From Anaerolineales bacterium (GTDB lineage Bacteria; Chloroflexota; Anaerolineae; Anaerolineales; UBA11579), in contig JAHCII010000001.1 in NCBI GenBank assembly GCA_026129305.1, forward strand, positions 299,909 through 363,908: a DNA stretch of 64,000 nucleotides, written 5' to 3'. Made by a program: the position numbers and the translations under genes. Within the stretch, counting starts at the first letter, position 1, and each line of letters begins with the position of its first letter. The notes under the pieces are model-generated. The model was not told where the DNA came from. It made no database searches and saw only the letters and a program-made list of their open reading frames with translations. Shown here piece after piece: positions 24,833-32,763 of this stretch.

Positions 24833-26610
24833 CAACTTCGGAATACACCCCGCAACGCTGGAGTCTGGCGGACCTGTTCCCCGGCCACGACAGCAAGGAA
24901 ATGAAAGCGGCCATCAAGGAGCTGGAAAGCCATGTGGCCGAGTTCGAAAAGTGGCGCGACAAGCTCAATGAGAATATCAGCGAAGCGGACTTCCTCAAAT
25001 TGGTGCAAGCCATGGAGAAGAACACCCGCCTGGCGGTGCGCATTGACCAGTTCGCCGGCCTGTGGTTCTCCGAGGACACTCAGAACCAGGACGCCCAGAC
25101 CTTCCAGTCCCAGGTGGAACAGCGCATGGCGGAACTGCAGAACCGCACGCTGTTCTTCAGCCTGTGGTGGAAAGCCCTGGATGATATCAATGCTGATCGT
25201 CTGCTCAAGGCCAGCGGGCCGGATTTTGAGTACTGGCTGCGCCAAATCCGCAATTTCAAGCCTTATACACTGAAGGAAGCGGAAGAAAAGATCGTTAATA
25301 TCAAAGACGTCACCGGAGCCAAGGCGCTGCAGACCCTCTACAGCTCGATCACCGACCGCTACACCTTCAGGGTGGATGTGGACGGTGAGACCAAAGAATA
25401 CAACCGCTCCGAGTTGATGCAGTTGGTCTACTCCCCCAACGCAGAGCACCGCGCCAAAGCCTACCAGGAGATGTACCGGGTGTACGGCCATGACGGCCCG
25501 ATCCTCGGCCAGATCTACCAAACCCTGAGTCGTGATTGGCACAATGAGAATATTGAGATGCGCAAGTTCAGCAGCCCGATCGCGGTGCGCAACTTGAGCA
25601 ATGATGTGCCCGACGAAGTGGTGGACACACTGCTGGGCGTTTCGGAAGAGAACACGCGCATCTTCCAGCGCTTCTTCAAGCTTAAGGCCAAGCTGCTGGG
25701 CATGGACAAGCTGCGCCGCTACGACATTTATGCCCCCGTGGCCAGCTCGGACAAGAAATACAGCTACGACCAGGCCGTGCGCCTGACCCTGGATTCCTTT
25801 GGCGAGTTCGACCCTAAGTTGGCTGAACTGTCCAAGCAGGTCTTCGACGAGAAGCATGTGGACAGCGAGACTCGCAAGGGCAAGCGCGGCGGGGCCTTCT
25901 GCTCCTCCGGCGACCCGGCGCTCTCCCCCTGGGTGCTGATGAGCTACAACGGCAGCGCTCGTGACGTCTCGACCCTGGCGCATGAGTTCGGCCATGCGGT
26001 GCACGCCATGCTGGCCTCGCACCACAACGTCTTCAATTTCCACTCCTCGCTGCCATTGGCCGAGACGGCCTCCACCTTTGGTGAGATGCTGCTGGTGGAC
26101 AAGCTGCTGGAGCAAGAGACGGATGAGGCCGTGCGCCGCGACATCCTCTTCGCCAAGGTGGACGACTCGTATGCCACCATCATGCGCCAGGTGTACTTCG
26201 CGCTCTTTGAGCGCAAGGCGCACGACCTGGTCAAGGGCGGCGCCTCGGTGGATGAGCTCTCCGGCGGCTATATGGAGAACTTGAAGGACCAGTTCGGCGA
26301 CTCGATGGATGTGGGCGAGGAATTCAAGTGGGAATGGGTCTCCATCCCGCACATCTTCTACTATCCGTTCTACGTGTATGCCTACGCCTTCGGCCAGCTG
26401 CTGGTCTTTGCCCTGTACCAGCAGTACAAGGCCGAAGGCAAAGCCTTCGTGCCGCGTTACCTGGAACTGCTCTCGGCCGGCGGCTCGCGCTCGCCAGAGG
26501 ACATCTTGACCAACGCCGGCATCAACATCCGCGATGCGGCTTTTTGGCAAGGCGGTTTTGATGTGGTCAACGGCATGGTGGACGAGTTGGAGAAGTTAAC
26601 CGCCAAGTAA
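24829..26610 (+). CDS. M3-family oligoendopeptidase
   Basis: A 593-residue zinc peptidase of the PepF/M3B group. The active site is LAHEFGHAVHAML (HExxH) and the further zinc ligand Glu is in LAETASTFGEMLLVD. It has an N-terminal helical domain and no signal peptide. It overlaps the methylase stop by ATGA, so translation is coupled to it, an unusual pairing. A strong terminator follows 15 bp after the stop. It is the second M3 peptidase of the window. Confidence 0.94.
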   Translation: MTTSEYTPQRWSLADLFPGHDSKEMKAAIKELESHVAEFEKWRDKLNENISEADFLKLVQAMEKNTRLAVRIDQFAGLWFSEDTQNQDAQTFQSQVEQRMAELQNRTLFFSLWWKALDDINADRLLKASGPDFEYWLRQIRNFKPYTLKEAEEKIVNIKDVTGAKALQTLYSSITDRYTFRVDVDGETKEYNRSELMQLVYSPNAEHRAKAYQEMYRVYGHDGPILGQIYQTLSRDWHNENIEMRKFSSPIAVRNLSNDVPDEVVDTLLGVSEENTRIFQRFFKLKAKLLGMDKLRRYDIYAPVASSDKKYSYDQAVRLTLDSFGEFDPKLAELSKQVFDEKHVDSETRKGKRGGAFCSSGDPALSPWVLMSYNGSARDVSTLAHEFGHAVHAMLASHHNVFNFHSSLPLAETASTFGEMLLVDKLLEQETDEAVRRDILFAKVDDSYATIMRQVYFALFERKAHDLVKGGASVDELSGGYMENLKDQFGDSMDVGEEFKWEWVSIPHIFYYPFYVYAYAFGQLLVFALYQQYKAEGKAFVPRYLELLSAGGSRSPEDILTNAGINIRDAAFWQGGFDVVNGMVDELEKLTAK

Positions 26611-26624
26611 AAGCTCAAGGCAAT

Positions 26625-26654
26625 AAAAGAGCGCACCAGCCGGTGCGCTCTTTT
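26625..26654. terminator. Bidirectional Rho-independent terminator
   Basis: AAAAGAGCGCACC/GGTGCGCTCTTTT, 13 bp with AGCC loop, between convergent genes. Confidence 0.9.
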
Positions 26655-26692
26655 CGTTACTGTTGCTTTTCTTGTATTCTATAGCTAGAATA

Positions 26693-27550
26693 TTAGCGCA
26701 GGTTCCAGTAAGAGAGCTGGTCGATGCTGTAGGTGTAGTTGCCGGCCGCACCAGCATTGACGAACAGGCCAAAGCGTCCGCCGCTGTAGCGGCTGTCCTC
26801 GATCGAGTCGAGCTCGAAGCCGTTGGCATACAGCACGATCTCGCTGCCCACCATCTCCACGCCCAGCACATTGTCCTGGTTGGCGCCGTCGTGGATGTAG
26901 TCGCTCTGCGTCCAGGGGACCAGTTCGACCTTGGTGTAAGGGGCGGTGCTGTCCAGGCGGTCCAGCCGGTAGCTGCCGTCGCAGGCGAAGCTGTAGATGT
27001 AGCCGCGGCCCGAGTCGCCAGCGCTCTGTGGGCCGCGCAGGATCAAGCCATAGGCCTGCTGGCCAGAGCAGTTGCCGCTGTTGACATGCATCTCGATGAA
27101 GAAGTCGCTGGGCGCGCTGGCGGTGAACCACCAAGTGTCCCAACCCACTTGTTTGCCAGTCACGCTCAGGTGACCACTGCCCAGGGCCAGGCGCAGGTAT
27201 TGGTCGTCTGGCAGCCCGCTGCCACTGGCCCAGTTGCGGTTGTCGTCCATGTTGTCTCGCAGGCTGGGTGTGCCGTAGCTGGCGGAGGGGTCAAAGGGCA
27301 GTGGAGTGGCCGTCGGCGTGATCGTGGGAGTCTCGCTCGGCTCCGGGGTTTCGCTGGGCGGCGGCGTTTCGGTGGGGGTCTCGCTGGGCGGGGCGGTCGG
27401 CGTATCGGTGGGGTTGGCCAGAGTGGGCGTGCTGCTGGGCAGCACGATCTCTGTGGCAGTGGCGGTCGGTTCCACGAAGAAGGGCAGCGGCATGGAGCAG
27501 GCGGCCTGGGCCAGGCTCAGGATGAGTACAAAGGGGATCAGTCGTTTCAT
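26693..27550 (-). CDS. Lipoprotein with concanavalin/LamG-like domain
   Basis: A 285-residue surface lipoprotein. The signal peptide ends in a lipobox (SLAQAAC). Residues about 29-85 are a Thr/Pro/Ser/Glu linker (SETPTETPPPSETPEPSETP). The remaining ~200 residues form a jelly-roll domain with two cysteines in each half (NSGNCSG, SFACDGSYRL). This domain resembles the C-terminal repeats of the protease at 1-1545. It may bind carbohydrate or the cell wall; the ligand is unknown. The ribosome site lies in a small hairpin at the 5' end of the mRNA. Confidence 0.85.
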   Translation of the reverse strand: MKRLIPFVLILSLAQAACSMPLPFFVEPTATATEIVLPSSTPTLANPTDTPTAPPSETPTETPPPSETPEPSETPTITPTATPLPFDPSASYGTPSLRDNMDDNRNWASGSGLPDDQYLRLALGSGHLSVTGKQVGWDTWWFTASAPSDFFIEMHVNSGNCSGQQAYGLILRGPQSAGDSGRGYIYSFACDGSYRLDRLDSTAPYTKVELVPWTQSDYIHDGANQDNVLGVEMVGSEIVLYANGFELDSIEDSRYSGGRFGLFVNAGAAGNYTYSIDQLSYWNLR

Positions 27551-27552
27551 TG

Positions 27553-27573
27553 GTCCTCGTTGAGGACACTATA
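27553..27573 (-). promoter_or_regulatory. -10 box and ribosome-site hairpin of the lipoprotein gene
   Basis: TATAGT (27568-27573) is followed at once by GTCCTC-AAC-GAGGAC (27567-27553), in which GAGGA is the ribosome site. The hairpin would form at the extreme 5' end of the message. Confidence 0.45.
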
Positions 27574-27654
27574 GCATTTTGGCGGTTTTCCTGCAGGCCA
27601 AAGCGGCCTTAAACCCGGCTGTGAGAGGGTCATCGTGGTATGCTAAAAATCACC

Positions 27655-28290
27655 ATGTATATTGCCATAGAAGGTGTTATCGGAGTGGGCAAGACCACTC
27701 TGGCGCGACTGCTGCAGGATGAATTTCAGGCGGAACTGCAGTTGGAAGTCTTTGAAGAAAATCCTTTCCTCAGCCAGTTTTATTCGGACCGGGCGCGCTA
27801 CGCTTTCCAGACCCAGATCTTCTTTTTGCTCAGCCGCTACCACCAGCAAAACCGCGCTGTGCCCGACGCGCTCAAGCGCGGCAAGAACCTGATCGCCGAC
27901 TATACCTTCGCCAAGGATGCCCTCTTCGCGCGCATTAACCTGCAGGGCGACGAGCTGGACATGTATTACAAGGTGCACGACGCCCTGGCCGAGAAGATCC
28001 CGCGCCCGGACCTGGTGGTCTACCTCAGCGCGCGCACCCCGGTGCTGATGCAGCGCATCACCCTACGCGACCGGCCTTATGAGCGCAACATGGAAGAAGC
28101 CTACATCGCCACACTCAATGACGCCTACGAGGACTTCTTTGACAATTATTTCCAGGGCGTGCCCGTGCTGCGCGTGGATACCAACCAGCTCAACATCATC
28201 AGCCAGCCTGAGGATTTGGAAAGGGTCATAGGCCTGATCCAGCAACGCCTGGCCGAAGCGCCCCGCCAGACCGAGCTGCCGCTCACTTAG
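27655..28290 (+). CDS. Deoxynucleoside kinase
   Basis: A 211-residue dNK-family enzyme that phosphorylates deoxynucleosides for salvage. The P-loop is IEGVIGVGKTTLARLL; the substrate Glu is in EVFEENPFLSQFY, the DRS-like segment is LIADYTFAKDALFA, and the LID region is RDRPYERNM. It resembles bacterial dAK/dGK enzymes more than thymidine kinase 1. ATG 27655 is preceded by an extended TGGTATGCT -10 box (27639-27644) 10 nt upstream and no ribosome site, so leaderless. A terminator follows directly. Confidence 0.9.
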   Translation: MYIAIEGVIGVGKTTLARLLQDEFQAELQLEVFEENPFLSQFYSDRARYAFQTQIFFLLSRYHQQNRAVPDALKRGKNLIADYTFAKDALFARINLQGDELDMYYKVHDALAEKIPRPDLVVYLSARTPVLMQRITLRDRPYERNMEEAYIATLNDAYEDFFDNYFQGVPVLRVDTNQLNIISQPEDLERVIGLIQQRLAEAPRQTELPLT

Positions 28291-28291
28291 A

Positions 28292-28326
28292 AAAACCGTC
28301 GCTGGCATCAGCGACGGTTTTGTTTT
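28292..28326. terminator. Bidirectional Rho-independent terminator
   Basis: AAAACCGTCGCTG/CAGCGACGGTTTT, 13 bp with GCAT loop, then TGTTTTT. Confidence 0.9.
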
Positions 28327-29069
28327 TATGTATCGAAGCGGCTGTCATCTATTTGGTGGCGACTGCGTTCAGCCGCCTCATCGCCGCGGGCGGCTTGCTG
28401 GTCCTCGCCGCGCCAGCGTGATTCGGCGGCGGCCAGGTCTGCGGGCCTGGCGCGCCCCACCCAGGCCCATTTTCCGCAGTGCGGGCAGCGCTGCAGCCGG
28501 CGGGTGACCAGCCGCGGCGCCAGCCAGTGAAGCCCATACGGCAGCTGGCATTGCGGGCAAACCGCTCCGCCCAGCAGGCCGTAGCTGCCGTCAAAGGGCT
28601 TGCGGCTGACCCGCAGGCTCAGGGCGCCTATTAGCAAACTGATCAGCAGAGTAACGCCCAGGATAGGCCCCACCGTGCGTACCAGCATCTGGCGCGATTC
28701 TTCTGCGCTCAGCAAGACACGCGTTAGCTGGTTGGACTGCAATGGCTCGCCAGAGGTGGTGAAGCCACGCGCCGAGAAGACATGCTCACCCGCCGGGTAT
28801 TGATTGGTGTTGAACTGGTGGCGGAAGGGCGGCTCGTTGACCGTCGCCATTAGCTGGCTGTCGATGTAGAACTCCACCCGGGTCAGCGTCTGCGGCCCTT
28901 CGGCGCGCAGGCTGAACAAACCCTCGATCTGGTTGTCGAAGCCGCCATAGCCAAAATCGCGGCTCATGCGCAGTGTCAGCGCCTCGCTTTGTGCCTGGGC
29001 CGCGGCCGGGCTGGGCAGCCATAAGGCCAGGGTCAGGGTGGCCCAAAAGATCATCGATCGGATCTTCAT
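28326..29069 (-). CDS. Membrane protein with extracellular Ig-like domain and cytoplasmic zinc ribbon
   Basis: A 247-residue protein with a cleavable signal peptide (to about residue 26) and a beta-rich Ig-like domain (VEFYIDSQLMATVNEPPFRHQF...GEHVFSARGFTTSGEP). One membrane helix (about 128-150) follows, then a cytoplasmic tail with CPQC...CPHC (zinc ribbon, 22 residues apart) and a charged end. I do not know the family. It lies 1 bp after the ABC-2 permease and probably belongs to the same unit. Confidence 0.78.
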   Translation of the reverse strand: MKIRSMIFWATLTLALWLPSPAAAQAQSEALTLRMSRDFGYGGFDNQIEGLFSLRAEGPQTLTRVEFYIDSQLMATVNEPPFRHQFNTNQYPAGEHVFSARGFTTSGEPLQSNQLTRVLLSAEESRQMLVRTVGPILGVTLLISLLIGALSLRVSRKPFDGSYGLLGGAVCPQCQLPYGLHWLAPRLVTRRLQRCPHCGKWAWVGRARPADLAAAESRWRGEDQQAARGDEAAERSRHQIDDSRFDT

Positions 29070-29070
29070 T

Positions 29071-29871
29071 TCACTTCCACCGCGTCAGAATGTTTTCACG
29101 CTGGAAGAGCTGCACCGCAAAGAAGAGCAAGGCCGCATCCACCAGCACCAGAGCGGCGGCCACCCACAGCATAAATGTCTGATCGACCACCAACAGGCCG
29201 AACAATTGACCCATGAACAGCGCCGTGATTGGCAAGACCAGCAGCGCAGTGAGCTGTTCGGCCGCGCGCGGCTCGCTGACCCGCGAGGAGATCATCACCG
29301 CCAGGCTGACCCCGGCCAGAGACAGCAGCGGACCGACGGTAAAGATGCCCAGCAGCCACAGCGGGCTGAACAGTTGGGCGGCCACTGCCGGGCTGGCCAG
29401 GAAGTTTGCGCCGGCGACGAAGATGAAAAAGCTGGAAAATGAGCCCACCACGGCCGGGATGACGGCCGCCAGGGCCTTGCCGGCCAGCAATTCTTCGGTG
29501 CTGATCGGTGTGGCCAGCAGTGGTTCCAGGGTGCGCGTATTCTTCTCGCCCACGATGCTGTAGGCGGCGATGGTCACCGGGATAATGGCCGGCATCATCA
29601 AAAACAGGATCATGAACTGCTGCAGCAGCAAGTATTGCCCGCAATCAACACCCTGTAGCGTGCCGCACAACTGGGCCATCATCTCGGCGCCCATGCCCAT
29701 ACCCAGCTCGCTTTCCAGACTGCTCATGTCCGTGGCCCCTTGCAGACCGCTGAGGATGCCGATGGGAATGGCGCTAAAGAGCAGCGGCACGCCGATGGTG
29801 GTGTACAGCACGATGCGGTTGCGAAAAACCTCGTCCCATTCTTTGCGGATAATGATCCAGATCTTTTTCAT
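29071..29871 (-). CDS. ABC-2 type transporter permease (NatB-like)
   Basis: A 266-residue membrane protein with six helices and a large first extracytoplasmic loop (SSLESELGMGMGAEMMAQLCGTLQGVDCGQY). The signature YSIVGEKNTRTLEPLLATPISTEELLAGKAL is typical of NatB/ABC2_membrane_3 permeases. It overlaps the ATPase fusion gene by ATGA (29868-29871), which fixes the pairing. The substrate may be Na+, a peptide or a drug; it is not evident. Confidence 0.9.
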   Translation of the reverse strand: MKKIWIIIRKEWDEVFRNRIVLYTTIGVPLLFSAIPIGILSGLQGATDMSSLESELGMGMGAEMMAQLCGTLQGVDCGQYLLLQQFMILFLMMPAIIPVTIAAYSIVGEKNTRTLEPLLATPISTEELLAGKALAAVIPAVVGSFSSFFIFVAGANFLASPAVAAQLFSPLWLLGIFTVGPLLSLAGVSLAVMISSRVSEPRAAEQLTALLVLPITALFMGQLFGLLVVDQTFMLWVAAALVLVDAALLFFAVQLFQRENILTRWK

Positions 29872-31763
29872 GCTGCGCTTCCATTTTCCATGAGTTGCAG
29901 ATAGACATCTTCCAAACTTTGGCGCATTTCGCCCACGAACTGGACCTGGGCGCCTAAATTGACCAATTCAGCCACCAATTGAGGGTTGCGCTTCTCAGGG
30001 TCATCCAGTTTGACCACCAGTTTGTTGTCCAGGGTTTCCACGCTTTGCACAAAAGGCAGCGCCGCCAGCGCTTTGGCGAAGGCCGCCTTGGCCTTGCCCA
30101 GATGGAAGACCACCGAGCGCCCAAACAGCTGGCGGCGCAGATTGGTCGGCGTGTCCAGGGCCAGCAAGCGGCCGCGCAGCACGCCGATCTGGTCGCACAG
30201 GCGGTCGGCTTCGTCCAGGTTGTGCGTGCTAAGGATGATGGTGCGACCTTCCGTCTTGAGCTCCGAGATGAACTCGCGCACCAGGCGGGAGGCCTCAGGG
30301 TCCAGCCCACTGGTGGGCTCATCCAGAAAAAGCACCTTGGGCTCGTGCAGTAGCGCCCGGGCGATGGCCAGTTTTTGGCGCATGCCCTTGGAGAAGGTGC
30401 CCACCGGGTCATTGCGCCGCCCCCACAGGCCCAGCATGCGCAGGTAGCGCTCCACCTGCTTGTCCACCTTGGGGACCTCGTAGAGCTGGGCGAAAAAGCT
30501 CAGGTTGCGCTGGGCGCTGAGCTGCTCGTACATGCCCGGCGTCTCGGTCAGGATGCCGACTTCTTTGCGGATCAGGTTGTCTTCTTCGCCGATGCGGTGG
30601 CCGGCCACCCAGGCGTGACCGCGGGTCGGGGCGATCAGCGCGCTGAGCATGCGAATGGTGGTGGTTTTGCCGGCGCCGTTGGGCCCCAACAAGCCAAATA
30701 CCTGGCCGGCGGGGATCTCTACGTTGAGCTCGTCCACCGCCGTGACGGTGCTGAACTGCTTGCCCAGGTCTTCTGTGGCGATCATCGTGCCGCGTTTGGG
30801 CGTGCGCGTCGGCGGCGGGTTGGTTTCACGTGAAACATCGGCTGTGTCGTCGCCGCGCCACAGCAGGTAAGCGGCCAGCATCGCCCAAGGTAGCCCGCCG
30901 ATCAAGCCGACGGGCAGTGGCCCCAGCAGTGGGTTGGGCTGCGCCTCCACGCCAAGAAAAAGGGCGTTGATGCCGGCGATGCCGTTGAGCCCGGCATGGG
31001 CGATGACCGCCGGCCAGACACTGCGCCCGCGCAGGGTCAGCCAACCAAACACGATGCCGACTGTGATGCAGAACCAAGTCATCATCAAGATGCCGGTCCA
31101 GGGGGCGCCAAAGTAGCCGAAGCCGTAGTTGTGCCCCATGGCGATCACTGGGGCATGCCAGAGCCCCCAGATGACGCCCAGCAGCAGCATGGCTTTGCGG
31201 AAACCCAGCGGCATCAGCTTGTCTTGCAGGTAAGCGCGCCAGCCGAACTCCTCACCAAAAGTGAACAGGCTGTTGATCAACGGGGCCAACACCACCGCCT
31301 GCCCCAACTGGATCAGCATGATGGTCCAGACGTCAAACGGAATGGCCTGGCCGGTGACCTGGGCCGCGTTATTGAGCAGTTCGGAAAGCATTCCCAGTTC
31401 GGGGTCATAGTGCTGTGGAAAGATCAAGAAATAGACCACAGCGCCCAGCAGGGTCAGGACGGTCGGCAGCAGCCAGGCCAGGGCCGAGGCCTTCCAACGG
31501 CCCTCGCCCAGATTGAGGTTGAGGCCGCTGTTCTTCCAGCCTTCTTTGGTGATCATCCGAGTGAGGATGTGGGCGATGGCGGGTGACCACATGTAGAGCG
31601 TAGCGATCAGCACCAGTGCCAGGCTGATGCCGGTGTTGGGGATCAATTCCGGGCTGTCGAGGATGCCGCCGGTCAGGTGGACGGCCAGGGCGGTCAGCCA
31701 GGCCAAACCGAAGGCAATCGCTAAAAACAGAGTAATGCGGCGGGTGTCTAGTGCGGACTTCAT
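29868..31763 (-). CDS. Fusion of CPBP intramembrane protease and NatA-type ABC ATPase
   Basis: A single 631-codon frame. Residues 1-300 form a CPBP/Abi (CAAX-type) protease with about eight helices, EExxxR motif FGEEFGWRAYL and the His motifs WHAPVIAMGH and AVIAHAGLNGI. A Pro-rich linker (residues about 309-326) follows. Residues 327-631 are an ABC ATPase: Walker A GPNGAGKTTT, signature FSKGMRQK, Walker B VLFLDEPTSGLDPEA and switch His STHN. The linker residues DVSRET are encoded by a parS site. The start has TAGGAG 5 nt upstream. An internal ATG at residue 327 could in principle give a free ATPase. Confidence 0.88.
   Translation of the reverse strand: MKSALDTRRITLFLAIAFGLAWLTALAVHLTGGILDSPELIPNTGISLALVLIATLYMWSPAIAHILTRMITKEGWKNSGLNLNLGEGRWKASALAWLLPTVLTLLGAVVYFLIFPQHYDPELGMLSELLNNAAQVTGQAIPFDVWTIMLIQLGQAVVLAPLINSLFTFGEEFGWRAYLQDKLMPLGFRKAMLLLGVIWGLWHAPVIAMGHNYGFGYFGAPWTGILMMTWFCITVGIVFGWLTLRGRSVWPAVIAHAGLNGIAGINALFLGVEAQPNPLLGPLPVGLIGGLPWAMLAAYLLWRGDDTADVSRETNPPPTRTPKRGTMIATEDLGKQFSTVTAVDELNVEIPAGQVFGLLGPNGAGKTTTIRMLSALIAPTRGHAWVAGHRIGEEDNLIRKEVGILTETPGMYEQLSAQRNLSFFAQLYEVPKVDKQVERYLRMLGLWGRRNDPVGTFSKGMRQKLAIARALLHEPKVLFLDEPTSGLDPEASRLVREFISELKTEGRTIILSTHNLDEADRLCDQIGVLRGRLLALDTPTNLRRQLFGRSVVFHLGKAKAAFAKALAALPFVQSVETLDNKLVVKLDDPEKRNPQLVAELVNLGAQVQFVGEMRQSLEDVYLQLMENGSAA
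30822..30837. other. parS-like chromosome partitioning site 1
   Basis: GGTTTCACGTGAAACA matches the ParB-binding consensus TGTTTCACGTGAAACA at 15 of 16 positions. It lies inside the coding sequence of the protease-ATPase fusion. Confidence 0.8.
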
Positions 31764-31774
31764 ACGTCTCCTAA

Positions 31775-31790
31775 GGTTTCACGTGAAACA
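31775..31790. other. parS-like chromosome partitioning site 2
   Basis: The same 16 bases, GGTTTCACGTGAAACA, 953 bp from site 1 and 12 bp upstream of the fusion gene start. No parA/parB gene is in the window. Confidence 0.8.
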
Positions 31791-31833
31791 CACTCCCAGT
31801 CTACACCCGGGAGTGTGTTTCGATACGCCGGTG

Positions 31834-32238
31834 TCAGACCAGCCCCAGCAGGTTGAGCACGACGAAGGAGAGCACAAAAAGGGCCAGGATGGCGCCCACC
31901 ACCCACAAGGCGATCCCGGCTTCGGATATGCCGTACGTGGTGCGATAGGGGTCGTACCCCTGCGGTCGGCTGGCGTCTTGCTGGCGGGCGCTTATTGGGC
32001 GGCGAAAACGCACGCGCGACTCGTCGAACTTTTCGAGCAGTTCCCAGTCTCCCTGGCGCTCTTCGGCGATGGCGTGCTGCAGGGCCTGGGGGTTGCGGAA
32101 CTGGTTGGTGTGCGAACGCAGGATCTTGAACTCCCATTGGCTCAAGACTTGTGGGTCGTAGCGGGTCATGTCTTCCTCCTCTTGTTGGCGGGTGCGGGCG
32201 GCTTGGGCCGCCGCGGCGGCAACGGCTGCAGAACTCAT
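31834..32238 (-). CDS. Small membrane protein downstream of the GntR regulator
   Basis: A 134-residue protein with an Ala/Gln-rich start, a charged middle (SQWEFKILRSHTNQFRNPQALQHAIAEERQGDWELLEKFD) and one C-terminal membrane helix (about 110-132), so probably tail-anchored. I do not recognise it. The ATG at 32238 overlaps the regulator's stop (ATGA), which also argues against a longer frame to 32280. Its place between regulator and transporter suggests a part in the same system. Confidence 0.72.
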   Translation of the reverse strand: MSSAAVAAAAAQAARTRQQEEEDMTRYDPQVLSQWEFKILRSHTNQFRNPQALQHAIAEERQGDWELLEKFDESRVRFRRPISARQQDASRPQGYDPYRTTYGISEAGIALWVVGAILALFVLSFVVLNLLGLV

Positions 32239-32648
32239 GGCGCCTCCTTGCGGTTGAAGCGGCGCAGGTCGCGCTTCCAACCTTCAAACTGTTTGTTGAA
32301 GATGGCCTGGGCCTGGGTGGGAGCAAACCCCAGGCGTTCGGCTTCGTGCAGAAAATGTTCGGCCAGCACGCTCAGTTGCTGGCGGCGCAGGCTTTCCGGG
32401 TCGCGCTTGGCCTGGCCGGAGATGAAGGTGCCGCGCCCGCGCTGGGTGGAGATGATGCCCTTTTTGTCCAGCAGGCGGTAGGCTCGCGCTACCGTGTTGA
32501 AGTTGACCTCCAGCTCGTTGGCCAGCTGGCGCACCGTCGGCAGCTTGTCGCCCGCGTGCAACTGGCCGGCGTCCAAAGCGGCGCGCACCTGCTCTACGAT
32601 CTGCAGGTAGACGGGGTGATGCGTGGTCAGATCAACAAGTATCTTCAT
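32235..32648 (-). CDS. GntR-family regulator (YtrA subfamily)
   Basis: A 137-residue repressor-type protein with an N-terminal winged helix (YLQIVEQVRAALDAGQLHAGDKLPTVRQLANELEVNFNTVARAYRLLDKKGIISTQRGRGTFIS). A short helical dimerisation tail replaces a large ligand domain, as in YtrA. YtrA regulators typically control adjacent ABC transporters, consistent with the genes downstream. Start 32648 is chosen because the longer frame would run through the promoter and tandem repeat. It is probably autoregulated. Confidence 0.9.
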   Translation of the reverse strand: MKILVDLTTHHPVYLQIVEQVRAALDAGQLHAGDKLPTVRQLANELEVNFNTVARAYRLLDKKGIISTQRGRGTFISGQAKRDPESLRRQQLSVLAEHFLHEAERLGFAPTQAQAIFNKQFEGWKRDLRRFNRKEAP

Positions 32649-32680
32649 GATTGTATCATTGTATATTTGTATTATTGTAT
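32649..32680 (-). repeat. Four 8-bp tandem repeats at the GntR promoter
   Basis: On the minus strand the units are ATACAATA, ATACAAAT, ATACAATG and ATACAATC. The array starts over the -10 box and ends directly at the ATG. It is a likely operator for the YtrA-type repressor or a variable-number site. Confidence 0.75.
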
Positions 32681-32702
32681 ATATGCCGGGAGATTTTGTC
32701 AA
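32674..32702 (-). promoter_or_regulatory. Sigma-70-type promoter of the GntR-transporter operon
   Basis: TTGACA (32697-32702), 17-bp spacer and TACAAT (32674-32679). The transcript leader is about 20 nt and consists of the tandem repeats. Confidence 0.7.
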
Positions 32703-32763
32703 GCATTGGATTGTCCCTTTTGTGGCCTGTTTGACGATTTAATAGATAGAGGCCAACCCAGCC

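Noticed and set aside
24772..26550. 592-codon open frame antisense to the M3 peptidase
   Set aside because: It mirrors a well-supported gene with HExxH and shows no family motif; long antisense frames are expected in GC-rich genes. The same applies to 58778-60388, 36924-38510 and 47184-48647 on the minus strand.
31760..32326. 188-codon minus-strand frame overlapping the small membrane protein
   Set aside because: It runs through parS and the fusion start and lacks coding character; the 134-codon frame with ATGA coupling is better.
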